Of a DNA stretch of 64,000 nucleotides, positions 8,976-18,419 are shown piece after piece. The DNA comes from Rhodobacteraceae bacterium CCMM004. GTDB taxonomy: Bacteria > Pseudomonadota > Alphaproteobacteria > Rhodobacterales > Rhodobacteraceae. A program made the translations under genes and the position numbers. A model generated the notes under the pieces. The model was not told where the DNA came from. It did no database searches and saw nothing but the letters and a program-made list of their open reading frames with translations. Positions within the stretch are counted from its first letter, which is position 1. The number at the start of each line of letters is the position of its first letter. The DNA lies in assembly GCA_004005435.1 (NCBI GenBank), contig RZWH01000002.1, positions 248,001 to 312,000 of the forward strand, written 5' to 3'.

Positions 8976-10705
8976 CCCTGCCCAACGAGATGACCGGCGG
9001 CGAGGCGCTGGCCCGCGCGCTGATCGCCCATGGGGCGGGGCCGATGTTCGGCATGGGCGGGTTCCAGCTATTGCCGTTCTACGACGCGGCGCGGCGGCTG
9101 GGCCTGAACCACCACCTGATCAACGACGAACGCTGCGCCGTCTTCGCCGCCGACGCCTATGCCAAGGTGTCGGGCCGGGTGGGCCTGGTCGACGCCACCC
9201 TCGGCCCCGGCGCCACCAACCTCGTCACCGGCCTTGTCGAGGCGCTGAACGCCGGCTCGCCTCTGGTGGCCGTCGTCGGCGACGCCCAGCGCGACCATGC
9301 GGGCAAGAACATGACGCAGGAGACCGACCAGGTGTCGATCCTGCGCCCCGCCTGCAAGGCGCTGATCCGGGTCGAGGCGGTGCACCGCATCCCCGAGGCG
9401 GTGGCCCGCGCCTTTGCCGTCGCCACGTCGGGGCGTCCGGGGCCTGTGGTGGTGGACGTGCCCGAGGACGTGTGCCACGGCCTGCACGGCTTTGCCGAGG
9501 CGGACTTTGCCGCCGACGAGGCCCACGCCCGCGCGCCCGGTCTGCGCTGCCGGCCGTCGTCGGAGGCGGTCGAGATCGCGGCCGACCTGCTGGCCCGCGC
9601 CGCGCGGCCGCTGATGCTGTGCGGCGGCGGCGTTCACATCAGCCGCGCCGCCGAAGAGGTGACCCGACTGGCCGAGGCCTGCGCCATCCCCGTCGCCCAC
9701 ACGCTGACCGGCAAGGGCGCGGTGGCCTGCACCTCGGACCTCAACGCCGGGCTCTTCGGCCGCTACGACCGCATCGCCAATGCAATGATCGAGGACAGCG
9801 ACTGCCTGCTCGTCGTCGGCTGCAAGCTGGGCGAGATCGCGACCAAGCGCTACACCGTGCCCGCGCCGGGCAAGACGGTGATCCACCTCGACATCGTGGC
9901 CGAGGAGATGGGGCGCACCTATGCCCCCACGGTCAAGCTGTGGGGCGACGCGCGCGCGGGGCTGCGCGACCTGCGCCATGCGCTGGCGGGCACCGCCGAG
10001 GCGCAGCGCGACCGCCGTGCCGACTGGATCGCCGCAGTGCCGCAGAAGATGGCCAAGTGGCGCGAGGAGGTGGGCGACCGCCTGCATTCCGACGAAACCC
10101 CGGTGCACATGGCGCGCCTGATCACCGAGCTGAACCGCGCCCTGCCCGACGACGGCTATCTTATCGCCGACGGCGGCTTTGCCGCGCACTGGGGCGGCCT
10201 GCTGTTCGACACCAAGCGCGCCGCACGGCAGTTCGTGCCGGACCGCGGCTTTGCCTCCATCGGCTACGGCCTGCCCGGCGCGATGGGCGCGCAACTGGCC
10301 GCGCCGGAGGCGCAGGTCGTCGGCCTGACCGGCGACGGCGGCTTCAACATGGTGCTGGGCGAGCTGGAGACGGCACGCCGCATGGGCCTGCCGGTCACGG
10401 TGATCGTGGTGAACAACGCCGCCTCGGGCTACGTCAAGGCGCTGCAACACCTGATGTATGGCGAGGGCGCGTACCAGTCCTCGGACCTGGCCGAGACCGA
10501 CTATGCCGCCGTCGCGCGCGCCATGGGCTGCCAGGGTCTGCGGGTCGAGGCGCCGGGAGACTTGGCCGGCGCGCTGGCCGAGGCCTTTGCCGAACGCTCG
10601 CGCCCCTCGGTCATCGACGTGATGGTGACGCGCGATCCGGCGCGGATGTTGCCCGCGGTCGACAACCGCGCAGTGCAGGTCAAGAAGGGGGACCGGGTGG
10701 CATGA
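8972..10705 (+). CDS. Acetolactate-synthase-like TPP enzyme
   Basis: A 577-residue protein of the acetolactate synthase/benzoylformate decarboxylase family. It has three domains: a pyrimidine-binding part with the activating glutamate (NDERCAV, Glu 53), a central domain at about 190-330, and a C-terminal pyrophosphate-binding domain with GDGGFNMVLGELET at about 453. No FAD-binding hallmark is obvious. Starts with ATGA overlap after the E1 beta gene. The family includes carboligases, decarboxylases and C-C hydrolases such as cyclohexane-1,2-dione hydrolase and IolD. It is unusual to find it beside E1 alpha/beta, and the substrate is unknown. Confidence 0.85.
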   Translation: MTLPNEMTGGEALARALIAHGAGPMFGMGGFQLLPFYDAARRLGLNHHLINDERCAVFAADAYAKVSGRVGLVDATLGPGATNLVTGLVEALNAGSPLVAVVGDAQRDHAGKNMTQETDQVSILRPACKALIRVEAVHRIPEAVARAFAVATSGRPGPVVVDVPEDVCHGLHGFAEADFAADEAHARAPGLRCRPSSEAVEIAADLLARAARPLMLCGGGVHISRAAEEVTRLAEACAIPVAHTLTGKGAVACTSDLNAGLFGRYDRIANAMIEDSDCLLVVGCKLGEIATKRYTVPAPGKTVIHLDIVAEEMGRTYAPTVKLWGDARAGLRDLRHALAGTAEAQRDRRADWIAAVPQKMAKWREEVGDRLHSDETPVHMARLITELNRALPDDGYLIADGGFAAHWGGLLFDTKRAARQFVPDRGFASIGYGLPGAMGAQLAAPEAQVVGLTGDGGFNMVLGELETARRMGLPVTVIVVNNAASGYVKALQHLMYGEGAYQSSDLAETDYAAVARAMGCQGLRVEAPGDLAGALAEAFAERSRPSVIDVMVTRDPARMLPAVDNRAVQVKKGDRVA

Positions 10706-11448
10706 CCCACGGCCCCGCCATCGTCACCGGAGGCGCCGGCACGCTGGGCCGGGCCATCGGCGCGGCGCTGGCGGGCGACGGCTGGCGCGTGGTGCTGGTG
10801 GACCGGACCGACCCGGGCGACGCGGCCGCCGCGGTGGGGGCCGAGGCGGTGGCGCTGGACCTGACGGACGCGGACGCGCCGGCCCGCCTGCTGGACCGGA
10901 CGGGGGCGCCCGGCGCGCTGATCAACTGCGCCGGGATCGGCCGCATCCTGGGGTGGGAGGCGGTGACGCCCGCACTCTGGTCCGAGGTCATGGCGGTGAA
11001 CCTGACCGCGCCCATGTTCCTGACCCAGGCGGCGGCGGCGCGGATGCGGAGCGGCGCGGTGGTCAACATCGCGAGCGTCTCGGGGGTGCGCGCAGGGTTC
11101 GGGCGGCTGTGCTATGGCACGTCCAAGGCGGCGCTGATCCACCTGACGCGGCAGTTCGCGGTCGAGCTGGCGCCGCGCGATATCACCGTCAACGCGGTCC
11201 TGCCCGGGCCGGTGGAGGGGCCGCTGGCCCACGGCACCCACCCGCCGGCGCAGGTCGCCGACTATCTCAGCCAGATCCCCCAGCGCCGCTATGCCCGGGC
11301 CGAGGAGGTGGCGGCGGCCGTCGCCTTTCTCTGCGGCCCCGGCGCGCGACACGTGACGGGACAAGCGCTGGCGGTGGACGGCGGCTATCTGGCCGCGGGG
11401 GTGGGCGCCACCGAGGGATGGACCGAAGGGGGGGATACCCATGCTTGA
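10702..11448 (+). CDS. Short-chain dehydrogenase/reductase
   Basis: A 248-residue SDR oxidoreductase. It shows the cofactor loop GGAGTLG (10-16), NCAG at about 75-78, and the catalytic Ser (about 125-127), Tyr 138 and Lys 142 (YGTSK). The C-terminal VTGQALAVDGGYLAAG is the classical SDR end. The acidic VDRTD after strand 2 favours NAD over NADP. The start overlaps the upstream TPP enzyme by 4 bases. It would reduce or oxidise a hydroxyl or keto group of the operon's substrate. Confidence 0.9.
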   Translation: MTHGPAIVTGGAGTLGRAIGAALAGDGWRVVLVDRTDPGDAAAAVGAEAVALDLTDADAPARLLDRTGAPGALINCAGIGRILGWEAVTPALWSEVMAVNLTAPMFLTQAAAARMRSGAVVNIASVSGVRAGFGRLCYGTSKAALIHLTRQFAVELAPRDITVNAVLPGPVEGPLAHGTHPPAQVADYLSQIPQRRYARAEEVAAAVAFLCGPGARHVTGQALAVDGGYLAAGVGATEGWTEGGDTHA

Positions 11449-12295
11449 CACGAGCGCAGAACGCCGAAGTTTCACCACGTCGGACGGCGCGACCCTCAGC
11501 TATCTGGATGCCGGTCAGGGGCGTCCCTTCGTCATGGTTCCGGGGTGGAGCCAGACCGCGCTGCAATGGCACGCGCAGATCGAGCGGTTTTCGCGGGATC
11601 ACCGCGTGATCGCCGTGGACATGCGCGGCCACGGCGAGAGCGACAAGCCAGACCATGGCTATCGCATCCACCGGCTGAGTCAGGATCTGCGCGAGCTGAT
11701 GCTGTCGCGCGACCTCGACGACGCGGTGCTGATGGGTCATTCCATGGGCTGCTCGGTCCTGTGGGGCCTGTGGGATCTCTATGGCGGCGACCGGACCGGC
11801 GCTCTGATCCTGGTGGACGAGCCGGCGTACCTGCTGCAATCGGACTTCCTGACCGCCGAGGAGCAGTCGCAGGCCGGTGCGATCTTTCCCCACGACACGG
11901 CCGTGGCGATCTGCAACGGCCTGTCCGACCCGGCCGGCGCCGCGGCGATGACCGCGACCCTGCTCGATACGATGGTGACGAAGGACATGCCGGCCGAGAT
12001 GCGCGCCGCCATCGACGATCAGAATTTCAAGTTTCCGCGCGACATCGCGGCCCGCCTGATCATGAACCACGTCTATCAGGACTGGCGCGACGTGCTGCCG
12101 CGGATCGACGTGCCGACGCTCTGCATCGGGGCCGAGGCGTCGAACGTGCCGGCAGACTGCATGCGGTGGGCCGCATCCGTAATCCCCGGTGCCGAATTGG
12201 AGGTGTTCGGCGCCGACGAGGGGGGATCGCATTTCATGTTCATGGAAAACGCAGAAAAGTTCAACGCGCGCGTGGCGGCATTCGTCCACGCGTAA
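11441..12295 (+). CDS. Alpha/beta hydrolase
   Basis: A 284-residue alpha/beta hydrolase. The oxyanion loop is PGWSQTALQW, DMRGHGESDKP is typical of the family, the nucleophile elbow is GHSMGC (Ser 101), and HFMFMEN near the C-terminus supplies the catalytic His. Its likely acid is an Asp late in the fold. The start overlaps the SDR gene by 8 bases. Relatives include C-C bond hydrolases, esterases and non-haem haloperoxidases. In this operon it could cleave an ester, lactone or diketone before or after the TPP enzymes. Confidence 0.85.
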   Translation: MLDTSAERRSFTTSDGATLSYLDAGQGRPFVMVPGWSQTALQWHAQIERFSRDHRVIAVDMRGHGESDKPDHGYRIHRLSQDLRELMLSRDLDDAVLMGHSMGCSVLWGLWDLYGGDRTGALILVDEPAYLLQSDFLTAEEQSQAGAIFPHDTAVAICNGLSDPAGAAAMTATLLDTMVTKDMPAEMRAAIDDQNFKFPRDIAARLIMNHVYQDWRDVLPRIDVPTLCIGAEASNVPADCMRWAASVIPGAELEVFGADEGGSHFMFMENAEKFNARVAAFVHA

Positions 12296-12319
12296 CGTGA
12301 AGATAAGGGAGGAAAGTCG

Positions 12320-13348
12320 ATGAAAAACAATATCCTAACGGCCGTTCTTGCAGTGGGTGCCCTGGCCGGTGCCGCGGACGCGCGCGAGATCGAAATGCAG
12401 TCTATCTACCAGGGCACCCTGCCGATCCTGGGCGACTCGGGCCAGGCGATCACCGAGCGGATCTCGGTCCTGACCGGCGGATCGGTGGAGCTGCTGTTCC
12501 GCAACCCCGGCGAGATCGTCGGCGGCAACGAGATCTGGGACGCGCTGAGCACCGGCGCCATCGAGGCGGCATGGTATTCGCCCGGCTTTGCCGAGAGCGT
12601 CATTCCGGCGGCAGGTCTCTTCACCGCCTTCCCCTTCGGCCCCGACGTGCGCGAGTACACCGCGTGGTGGTACGAGGGCGGCGGCGCCGAGCTGTGGGAC
12701 GAGATGGCGGCGCCCTACGGCGTGCATACCGAGCTGTGCGCGATCCTGGCGCCCGAGGCGTCGGGCTGGTTCCGCGAGGAGATCAACAGCGTCGAGGACC
12801 TGCAAGGGCTCAAGATGCGGGTCTTCGGTCTGGGCGCGGCGGTGTTCCAGAAGCTGGGCGTCGAGGCGCAGTCGCTACCGCCGGCCGACACCATGAGCGC
12901 GCTGAACCTCGGCACCATCGACGCCGCCGAGATCAGCTTTCCGGCCATCGACAACGCGCTGGGCATGTACGAGCACGCCGACCACTACTATTTCCCCGGC
13001 TGGCACCAGCAGACCTCGCTCATCACCTTCCACATGGCGCAGGACACCTGGGACAGCCTGACCGCGCAGGAGCAGGCCTCGATCGAAGAGGTGTGCGCGG
13101 CGAACGTGGCGCTGACCTCGGCGCGGGCCGAGGCGATCCAGCTTGAGCCGCTGGCCAAGATGGAAAATGAGAACGGCGTCACCACCCACCGCTGGTCCGA
13201 CGAGATGCTGGCCGCCTTCGAAGGCGCCTGGGACGAGGTCGTGGCGGAAAAGACCGCCGCAGACCCCGAGTTCGCCCGGGTCTGGGATCACATCAGCGCC
13301 TTCCGCGAGCAGTACGCCACGTGGTCGGCGCTCGGCTATGTCGACTGA
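12320..13348 (+). CDS. dctP: TRAP transporter substrate-binding protein
   Basis: A 342-residue periplasmic binding protein of the TRAP (DctP) family, with a signal peptide over residues 1-21 (cleavage after ADA). GLKMRVFGLGAAVFQKLG corresponds to the family segment carrying the arginine that grips the carboxylate of the ligand, and DAAEISFPAIDNALGMY matches the hinge region. GGGAGGAAAG precedes the ATG. It delivers a small carboxylate or related anion to the DctQ/DctM membrane pair encoded next, driven by a sodium gradient. Sequences of this longer type are often tied to aromatic or keto acids, but the ligand is not predictable here. Confidence 0.92.
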   Translation: MKNNILTAVLAVGALAGAADAREIEMQSIYQGTLPILGDSGQAITERISVLTGGSVELLFRNPGEIVGGNEIWDALSTGAIEAAWYSPGFAESVIPAAGLFTAFPFGPDVREYTAWWYEGGGAELWDEMAAPYGVHTELCAILAPEASGWFREEINSVEDLQGLKMRVFGLGAAVFQKLGVEAQSLPPADTMSALNLGTIDAAEISFPAIDNALGMYEHADHYYFPGWHQQTSLITFHMAQDTWDSLTAQEQASIEEVCAANVALTSARAEAIQLEPLAKMENENGVTTHRWSDEMLAAFEGAWDEVVAEKTAADPEFARVWDHISAFREQYATWSALGYVD

Positions 13349-13356
13349 CAGGGGAC

Positions 13357-13377
13357 GGGGGCGGCGCGTTCGCCCCC
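13357..13377 (+). promoter_or_regulatory. mRNA hairpin between dctP and dctQ
   Basis: A seven-base stem GGGGGCG / CGCCCCC with loop GCGCGTT. Such stems commonly protect the abundant binding-protein message and reduce expression of the membrane genes. Confidence 0.55.
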
Positions 13378-13384
13378 ACCGACC

Positions 13385-13921
13385 ATGACAGGCGCTCTGA
13401 CCCTCGCCCGGTGGCTGGCCCTGCCCTGCCACCTCTTCGCCCGTCTCTGCGGTCTGCTCCTGCTCGTGCTGACGGCGGTGATCCTCTACGACGTCATCGG
13501 GCGGCGGTTCTTCGCCACGGGGTCATTCAAGTTGCAGGAGCTGGAATGGCACCTGCACGGGGCCATCGCGATCCTGGCCTTCGGCTATGCCTATCTGCGC
13601 GACGCCCACGTCCGCATCGACATCTTCGCCCACCGCATGACCGCCCGCTTCCGGCTCAAACTGGAGTTGGCGGCGATCCTGCTGTTCCTCGTGCCGTTCA
13701 TGGCGCTGCTTTTGTGGTTCGGCTGGGACTTTACCTGGCGCAGCTTCACCCGGGGCGAAGGGTCGGCCGGCGGCATCGGCCTGCCCCACCGCTGGATCAT
13801 CAAGTCGGCGATCCCGGCGACGGCGGTGTTGACCATGCTGGGCGGGCTGGCGGTTGCGCTGCGCTGCTGGGTGGCCCTGCGCCGCCCCGACCTGCTCTCC
13901 GACCCGTTCGAGCGCACGTGA
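13385..13921 (+). CDS. dctQ: TRAP transporter small permease
   Basis: A 178-residue membrane protein with four predicted helices, starting near residues 20, 50, 90 and 135. The family pattern LQELEWHLHGAIAILAFGYAYLRDAHVRIDI occurs around residues 40-75. It bridges the binding protein and the large permease. It ends in an overlap with dctM (TGATG). Confidence 0.9.
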   Translation: MTGALTLARWLALPCHLFARLCGLLLLVLTAVILYDVIGRRFFATGSFKLQELEWHLHGAIAILAFGYAYLRDAHVRIDIFAHRMTARFRLKLELAAILLFLVPFMALLLWFGWDFTWRSFTRGEGSAGGIGLPHRWIIKSAIPATAVLTMLGGLAVALRCWVALRRPDLLSDPFERT

Positions 13922-15279
13922 TGGAGGCGCTGGGGGACATCCTGCCGGGGCTGATGTTCCTGGCGCTGATCCTGGGGCTGTTCTCGAACCTGCCGGTGGG
14001 CATCGTGCTGATGGGGATCACGCTGATCTTCGGCGCCGCGGCGCTGGGGCTGGAGGAGATGCGGTTCCGCCAGCTGACCCTCATGCCCAACCGCATCTTC
14101 GGCGGGATCATCGAGAACCCGGTGCTGGTGGCGGCGCCCATGTTCATCTTCATGGGCGTGGTGATGGAGAAGACCCGGGTGGCCGAGGACCTGCTCATCG
14201 CGCTGCAGAAGGTGCTGCGCAGCGTGCCGGGCGGCCTGGCGCTGGCGGTGACGCTGATGGGCACGATCCTGGCCGCCGCGACCGGGATCATCGGTGCCTC
14301 GGTCGTCATGCTGACGGTCCTCGCGATCCCCACCATGCTCAGCCGCGGCTACAGCCCGTCCCTGGCGGCCGGCACCGTGGCCAGCGCCGGAACGCTGGGC
14401 ATCCTGATCCCGCCCTCGGTGATGCTGGTGTTCATGGGCGACCTGCTGACGCTGAACCTGGCCAAGCTGTTCGTGGCGGCGTTCCTGCCCGGGCTGGTCC
14501 TGGCCGGATGCTATCTGGTCTACATCGTCCTGCGCGCCGCGCTCGACCCGGCCTCGGCACCGCGGGCGAAGGCCGAACCGGCCGAACCCGGTGTCTGGCG
14601 CGAGTTCCTGGTGGCGCTGGCCCTGCCCTTCCTGATCATCGTCGCGGTCCTCGGTTCGATCCTGGGCGGCATCGCGACGCCCACCGAGGCCAGCGGGGTC
14701 GGCGCCGCGGCGGCACTGCTGCTGGGCCTCCTGCGCGGGCGGCTCACCTGGACGACGCTGAACGCAGCGATGGACGGGTCGGTCCGCACCATCGCCATGC
14801 TGTTCTTCATCTTCGTCGGCGCCACAGCGTTTTCCTACGTCTTCCGCGGGATCGGCGGAGAGCACTTCATCGTCGACACCGCGCGCAGCCTCGACCTGGG
14901 CGACTGGGGCCTTCTGGCGATGATGATGATCATGGTCTTCATCATGGGGTTCTTCTTCGACTGGATCGAGATCACGCTGATCGTCCTGCCGATCTTTGCC
15001 CCCATCGTGGCGCTGATGGACCTGGGCGACCACATCGCCAAGGGCGACCTGATCTACTGGTTCGCGGTGCTGGTGGCGGTGAATCTGCAAACCTCGTTCC
15101 TGACGCCGCCCTTCGGCTTCGCGCTGTTCTACCTCAAGGGTGCGGCGGCGGGCGCGGTCAGCATGGGGCAGGTCTATCGCGGGATCATCCCCTTCGTGAT
15201 CCTGCAACTGGCGGTGCTCGCGCTGTTGATCTGGCAGCCGCAGATCGTCATGGCGCTGCCCGACAGGCTGTTGAAATGA
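13921..15279 (+). CDS. dctM: TRAP transporter large permease
   Basis: A 452-residue membrane protein with 12-13 predicted helices. It shows the TRAP family motifs GGIIENPVLVAAPMFIFMG, ASAGTLGILIPPS and a second LNLQTSFLTPP-type re-entrant loop near residues 385-400. It is the ion-coupled translocation channel that works with DctP and DctQ. The start at 13921 overlaps the dctQ stop; a GTG lies directly before the ATG in frame. Another 4-base overlap joins it to the following dehydrogenase. Confidence 0.93.
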   Translation: MEALGDILPGLMFLALILGLFSNLPVGIVLMGITLIFGAAALGLEEMRFRQLTLMPNRIFGGIIENPVLVAAPMFIFMGVVMEKTRVAEDLLIALQKVLRSVPGGLALAVTLMGTILAAATGIIGASVVMLTVLAIPTMLSRGYSPSLAAGTVASAGTLGILIPPSVMLVFMGDLLTLNLAKLFVAAFLPGLVLAGCYLVYIVLRAALDPASAPRAKAEPAEPGVWREFLVALALPFLIIVAVLGSILGGIATPTEASGVGAAAALLLGLLRGRLTWTTLNAAMDGSVRTIAMLFFIFVGATAFSYVFRGIGGEHFIVDTARSLDLGDWGLLAMMMIMVFIMGFFFDWIEITLIVLPIFAPIVALMDLGDHIAKGDLIYWFAVLVAVNLQTSFLTPPFGFALFYLKGAAAGAVSMGQVYRGIIPFVILQLAVLALLIWQPQIVMALPDRLLK

Positions 15280-16043
15280 GGTTCGCCGGGCGCCGCGTTC
15301 TCGTCGCGGGCGGCGGCTCGATCGGGCCGGGGATGGGCAATGGCAAGGCCGCCGCGCTGGCCTATGCGCGCGAGGGGGCGTCCGTGCTGGTGGTGGACCG
15401 GGTGCTGGCCGCGGCTGAGGAAACCGTGGCGCTGATTGCGGCCGAGGGCGGCGCGGCCGAGGCCCACGCCGCCGACCTGACCGACGCGGAGGCCGCGGCG
15501 GACGCGGTGGCGGCGGCGGGGGCGCGGCTGGACGTCCTGCACTTCAACGTCGGCACCTCCGTCCGCGGCGGCGTGGCCGAGACCGCGCCCGAGGACTGGG
15601 CCCGCGTCATGGACGTCAACCTGACGGCCGCCTACCTGACCGCCCGCGCCGCCATCCCGGTCATGCGGGCGCAGGGCGGCGGGGCGATGGTCTTCATCTC
15701 GTCGGTGGCGGCCGTGCGGGCCGGCCCCTACGCCTATGCCGCCTACGAGGCGTCCAAGGCGGCGTTGGGGCGGATGGCGCAGTCCATCGCCGCGGCCGAG
15801 GCGGCCCACGGCATCCGCGCCAACGTCATCGTGCCCGGCGTCATCGACACGCCCCACGTGACCACCGTGGTCGCGCCCGACGCCGATCCGGTTGAACTCG
15901 CCCGGGCCCGGGCCGCGCTCGTGCCGCTCGGCCGCCAGGGCAGCCCCTGGGACGTGGCCCAGGCGGCGACGTTCCTCGCCTCCGACGACGCCGCCTACAT
16001 CACCGGCGCGCTCTTGCCGGTGGACGGGGGCCTGACCCTGTAG
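15276..16043 (+). CDS. Short-chain dehydrogenase/reductase
   Basis: A 255-residue SDR, the last gene of the operon. Cofactor loop AGGGSIGPGMG (11-21), catalytic Ser 142/143, Tyr 157 and Lys 161 (YEASK), C-terminal ITGALLPVDGGLTL. The Asp after strand 2 (VVDRV) suggests NAD. The start overlaps dctM (ATGA). It is a second SDR distinct from the one at 10702, which fits a pathway with two oxidoreduction steps. Confidence 0.9.
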   Translation: MRFAGRRVLVAGGGSIGPGMGNGKAAALAYAREGASVLVVDRVLAAAEETVALIAAEGGAAEAHAADLTDAEAAADAVAAAGARLDVLHFNVGTSVRGGVAETAPEDWARVMDVNLTAAYLTARAAIPVMRAQGGGAMVFISSVAAVRAGPYAYAAYEASKAALGRMAQSIAAAEAAHGIRANVIVPGVIDTPHVTTVVAPDADPVELARARAALVPLGRQGSPWDVAQAATFLASDDAAYITGALLPVDGGLTL

Positions 16044-16074
16044 GCCAGGATGCGACCAAGAAGCTCGGAGACAA

Positions 16075-16196
16075 GGGCAGCGCCGTCCCGCCGGGGCGGG
16101 GTCGAGCGGCGTGCGACGGCGCCAGAAGCATCCACGCCGCGGCGGCTGCCCCATCCTCGCCAACAGCGCCGCCCCGGGGGGCGGGACGGCGCTGCC
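16075..16196 (+). repeat. Dispersed repeat copy A (with 17-base terminal inverted repeats)
   Basis: About 122 bases bounded by perfect inverted repeats, GGCAGCGCCGTCCCGCC (16076-16092) and its complement (16180-16196). The interior has conserved blocks AGCATCCACGCCGCGGCGGC and TCGCCA-AGCGCCGCC. A short hairpin and a roughly 70-base linker follow to copy B. No coding frame is visible. It looks like a MITE or a large REP-type element. Confidence 0.8.
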
Positions 16197-16289
16197 AGGC
16201 GTGCCGGCGGGCGGGGTGCGCGGGCTGAGCCGAGGCACGCTGATGTCTGCCGGGAAGGGATACGAGACGACACAAGCGCTCAGAACGAA

Positions 16290-16415
16290 GGGCAGCGCCG
16301 TTCCGCAGGGGCATGGCTGAGCGACGCGGAACACCTTAAGAAGTATCAACGCCGCGGCGGCTGCACCACCTTCGCCAAAAGCGCCGCCCCGGGGGGGGGC
16401 GGGACGGCGCTGCCC
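16290..16415 (+). repeat. Dispersed repeat copy B
   Basis: Same family and orientation as copy A, starting 215 bases after it, so A and B form a tandem pair. The left end has two changes (CCGTTCCGCAGG). Confidence 0.8.
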
Positions 16416-16568
16416 GGTCTGCGACCGGGCGGGGCATGGGTGCTGCGGACGGTGCTGATCGCGGACCGGAGACCCTCTGCCGGAACCGGAGACATGCCTC
16501 CGAGCGAGGTCCGACAGGTGGACCAAGACCCCACCTCGGTCCTCCTACGCTTCGGATCGAACGGGGGC

Positions 16569-16642
16569 TGGAGCGGGCAGCGGGAATCGAACCCGCACCA
16601 AGAGCTTGGAAGGCTCGTGTGATACCATTTCACCATGCCCGC
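16569..16642 (-). tRNA. tRNA-Gly (anticodon TCC), CCA encoded
   Basis: On the minus strand: a seven-base acceptor stem GCGGGCA with TGCCCGC, anticodon loop CTTCCAA (anticodon TCC), T loop GGTTCGATTCC and an encoded CCA (16571-16569). It lies in the gap between the catabolic operon and selO, flanked on both sides by arrays of the 215-bp-period repeat. The non-coding sequence from 16416 to 16568 shows no other feature. Confidence 0.95.
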
Positions 16643-16741
16643 ACTCCGCCGTTCGGTAGCCCATGGCGCGGGCGGACGCAAGCGGCGGGTGGCACTCTCG
16701 GCCCGGGACCACTACCTGTGGCACAGCGCGAAAGGCCTGCC

Positions 16742-18172
16742 ATGACCCTGCATTTCGACTTCGACAACTCCTATGCCCGCCTGCCCGACCGGTTCTACGC
16801 GCGGCTGGGCCCCACGCCCGTCCGTGCGCCGCGGCTCATCGCAGTGAACGCGCCGCTGGCGCGCGCTCTGGGCCTCGACGCGGACGCGCTGACCGCGCCC
16901 GAAGGTCTGGCCATTCTGGCCGGCAACGCCCTGCCCGAGGGCGCCGATCCCCTGGCCCAGGCCTATGCCGGGCACCAGTTCGGCGGCTGGGTGCCGCAGC
17001 TGGGCGACGGCCGGGCGCTGCTCCTGGGCGAGGTCGTGGACCGCGGCGGCGTGCGGCGGGACGTCCAGCTCAAAGGCGCGGGGCCGACCCCGTTCAGCCG
17101 GATGGGCGACGGGCGCGCCTGGCTCGGCCCGGTGATCCGCGAATACGTGGTGAGCGAGGCGATGCACGCCCTCGGCATCCCCACCACCCGCGCGCTCGCC
17201 GCAGTCGAGACGGGCGAGAAGGTCTATCGCGAGCGCCCCCTGCCCGGCGCGGTCCTCACCCGGGTCGCCTGCAGCCATATCCGCGTCGGCACCTTCCAGT
17301 TCTTCGCCGCGCGTCAGGACACCGAAGCGCTGGAGACGCTCAGCGCCCACGTGATCGCTCGCCACTACCCGGAGGCGGACGGGCCGCTGGGCCTCCTCCA
17401 CGCGGTAATCGCGGCGCAGGCGCGGCTGGTGGCGCGGTGGATGGGCGTGGGCTTCATCCACGGGGTGATGAACACCGACAACATGTCCGTCGCGGGCGAG
17501 ACCATCGACTATGGGCCGTGCGCCTTCGTGGACGGCTATCACCCCGACCGGGTGTTTTCCTCCATCGACCGCTTCGGCCGCTACGCCTATGCCCGCCAGC
17601 CCGACATCGCGGTGTGGAACCTGGCGCAGTTCGCCTCGTGCCTGATCCCGCTGATGGGCCCGCGCGAGGCCGCCATCGCCGCCGCGACCGAGGCGGTGCA
17701 CGCCTTCCCGGACCTCTTCGCGGCCGAGTGGGCGGCGGTGTTCCGCGCCAAGTTGGGGCTCGCCACCGAAGAGGACGGCGACGTGGCGCTGATCGGCGCG
17801 CTGATGGACCGGATGGCGGCGGTCGAGGCCGACTTCACCCTGACCTTCCGCAGGCTGGCGGACGGCACGGGGCGGGAGGCCTTCGCCGACCCGGCCGCCT
17901 TCGACACCTGGGCGGAGGCGTGGGAGGCGCGGCTCGGGCGCGAGCCCGGCGGCCGTGCCGCGGCCGAGGCGCGGATGCGGGCGGCGAACCCGGCCGTCAT
18001 CCCCCGCAACCACCGTATCGAAGAGGCCATCGCGGCGGCGGTGGCCGGCGACCTCGGCCCGTTCGAGGCCCTGACCGCCGCGCTCGCCACACCCTACGCC
18101 GACACCGACAGCCCACTGACCGCCCCGCCCCGCCCGGGCGAGGAGGTGACCGAGACTTTCTGCGGCACCTGA
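16742..18172 (+). CDS. selO: Protein adenylyltransferase SelO (YdiU/UPF0061)
   Basis: A 476-residue pseudokinase-fold enzyme that transfers AMP from ATP to Ser/Thr/Tyr of proteins and is linked to redox stress. Family signatures are [16 protein letters not shown] (about 79-94), [16 protein letters not shown] (about 111-126) and [10 protein letters not shown] (about 240-249), with the catalytic Asn/Asp. The length matches bacterial SelO, but no C-terminal selenocysteine/Cys motif is seen; it ends in FCGT. The ATG at 16742 was chosen by homology with the [11 protein letters not shown] start. It is monocistronic between repeat arrays. Confidence 0.93.
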   Translation: MTLHFDFDNSYARLPDRFYARLGPTPVRAPRLIAVNAPLARALGLDADALTAPEGLAILAGNALPEGADPLAQAYAGHQFGGWVPQLGDGRALLLGEVVDRGGVRRDVQLKGAGPTPFSRMGDGRAWLGPVIREYVVSEAMHALGIPTTRALAAVETGEKVYRERPLPGAVLTRVACSHIRVGTFQFFAARQDTEALETLSAHVIARHYPEADGPLGLLHAVIAAQARLVARWMGVGFIHGVMNTDNMSVAGETIDYGPCAFVDGYHPDRVFSSIDRFGRYAYARQPDIAVWNLAQFASCLIPLMGPREAAIAAATEAVHAFPDLFAAEWAAVFRAKLGLATEEDGDVALIGALMDRMAAVEADFTLTFRRLADGTGREAFADPAAFDTWAEAWEARLGREPGGRAAAEARMRAANPAVIPRNHRIEEAIAAAVAGDLGPFEALTAALATPYADTDSPLTAPPRPGEEVTETFCGT

Positions 18173-18204
18173 GGCGGCGGTAGGCCGGTCGGCCTGAGAA
18201 ACGA

Positions 18205-18328
18205 GGGCAGCGCCGTCCCGCCGGGGCGGGGGCGAGCGACGCGCCGCGGTCTCAAAAGCACCCACGTCGCGGCGGCCGATTGACCTTCGCCAAAAGCGCC
18301 GCCCCGGGGGGGCGGGACGGCGCTGCCC
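18205..18328 (+). repeat. Dispersed repeat copy C
   Basis: Well-conserved copy with intact terminal inverted repeats. It is followed by hairpin CCCGGCG-TATC-CGCCGGG and a linker shared with that between copies A and B (GGGCTGAGC, GATGTCT). Confidence 0.8.
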
Positions 18329-18419
18329 GGCGTATCCGCCGGGCGGGACGGGGGGGCTGAGCGGGGCACGCAGATGTCTACGATACGGGCTGCGAACCAG
18401 CGGCTGCGCTCCGAACGAA

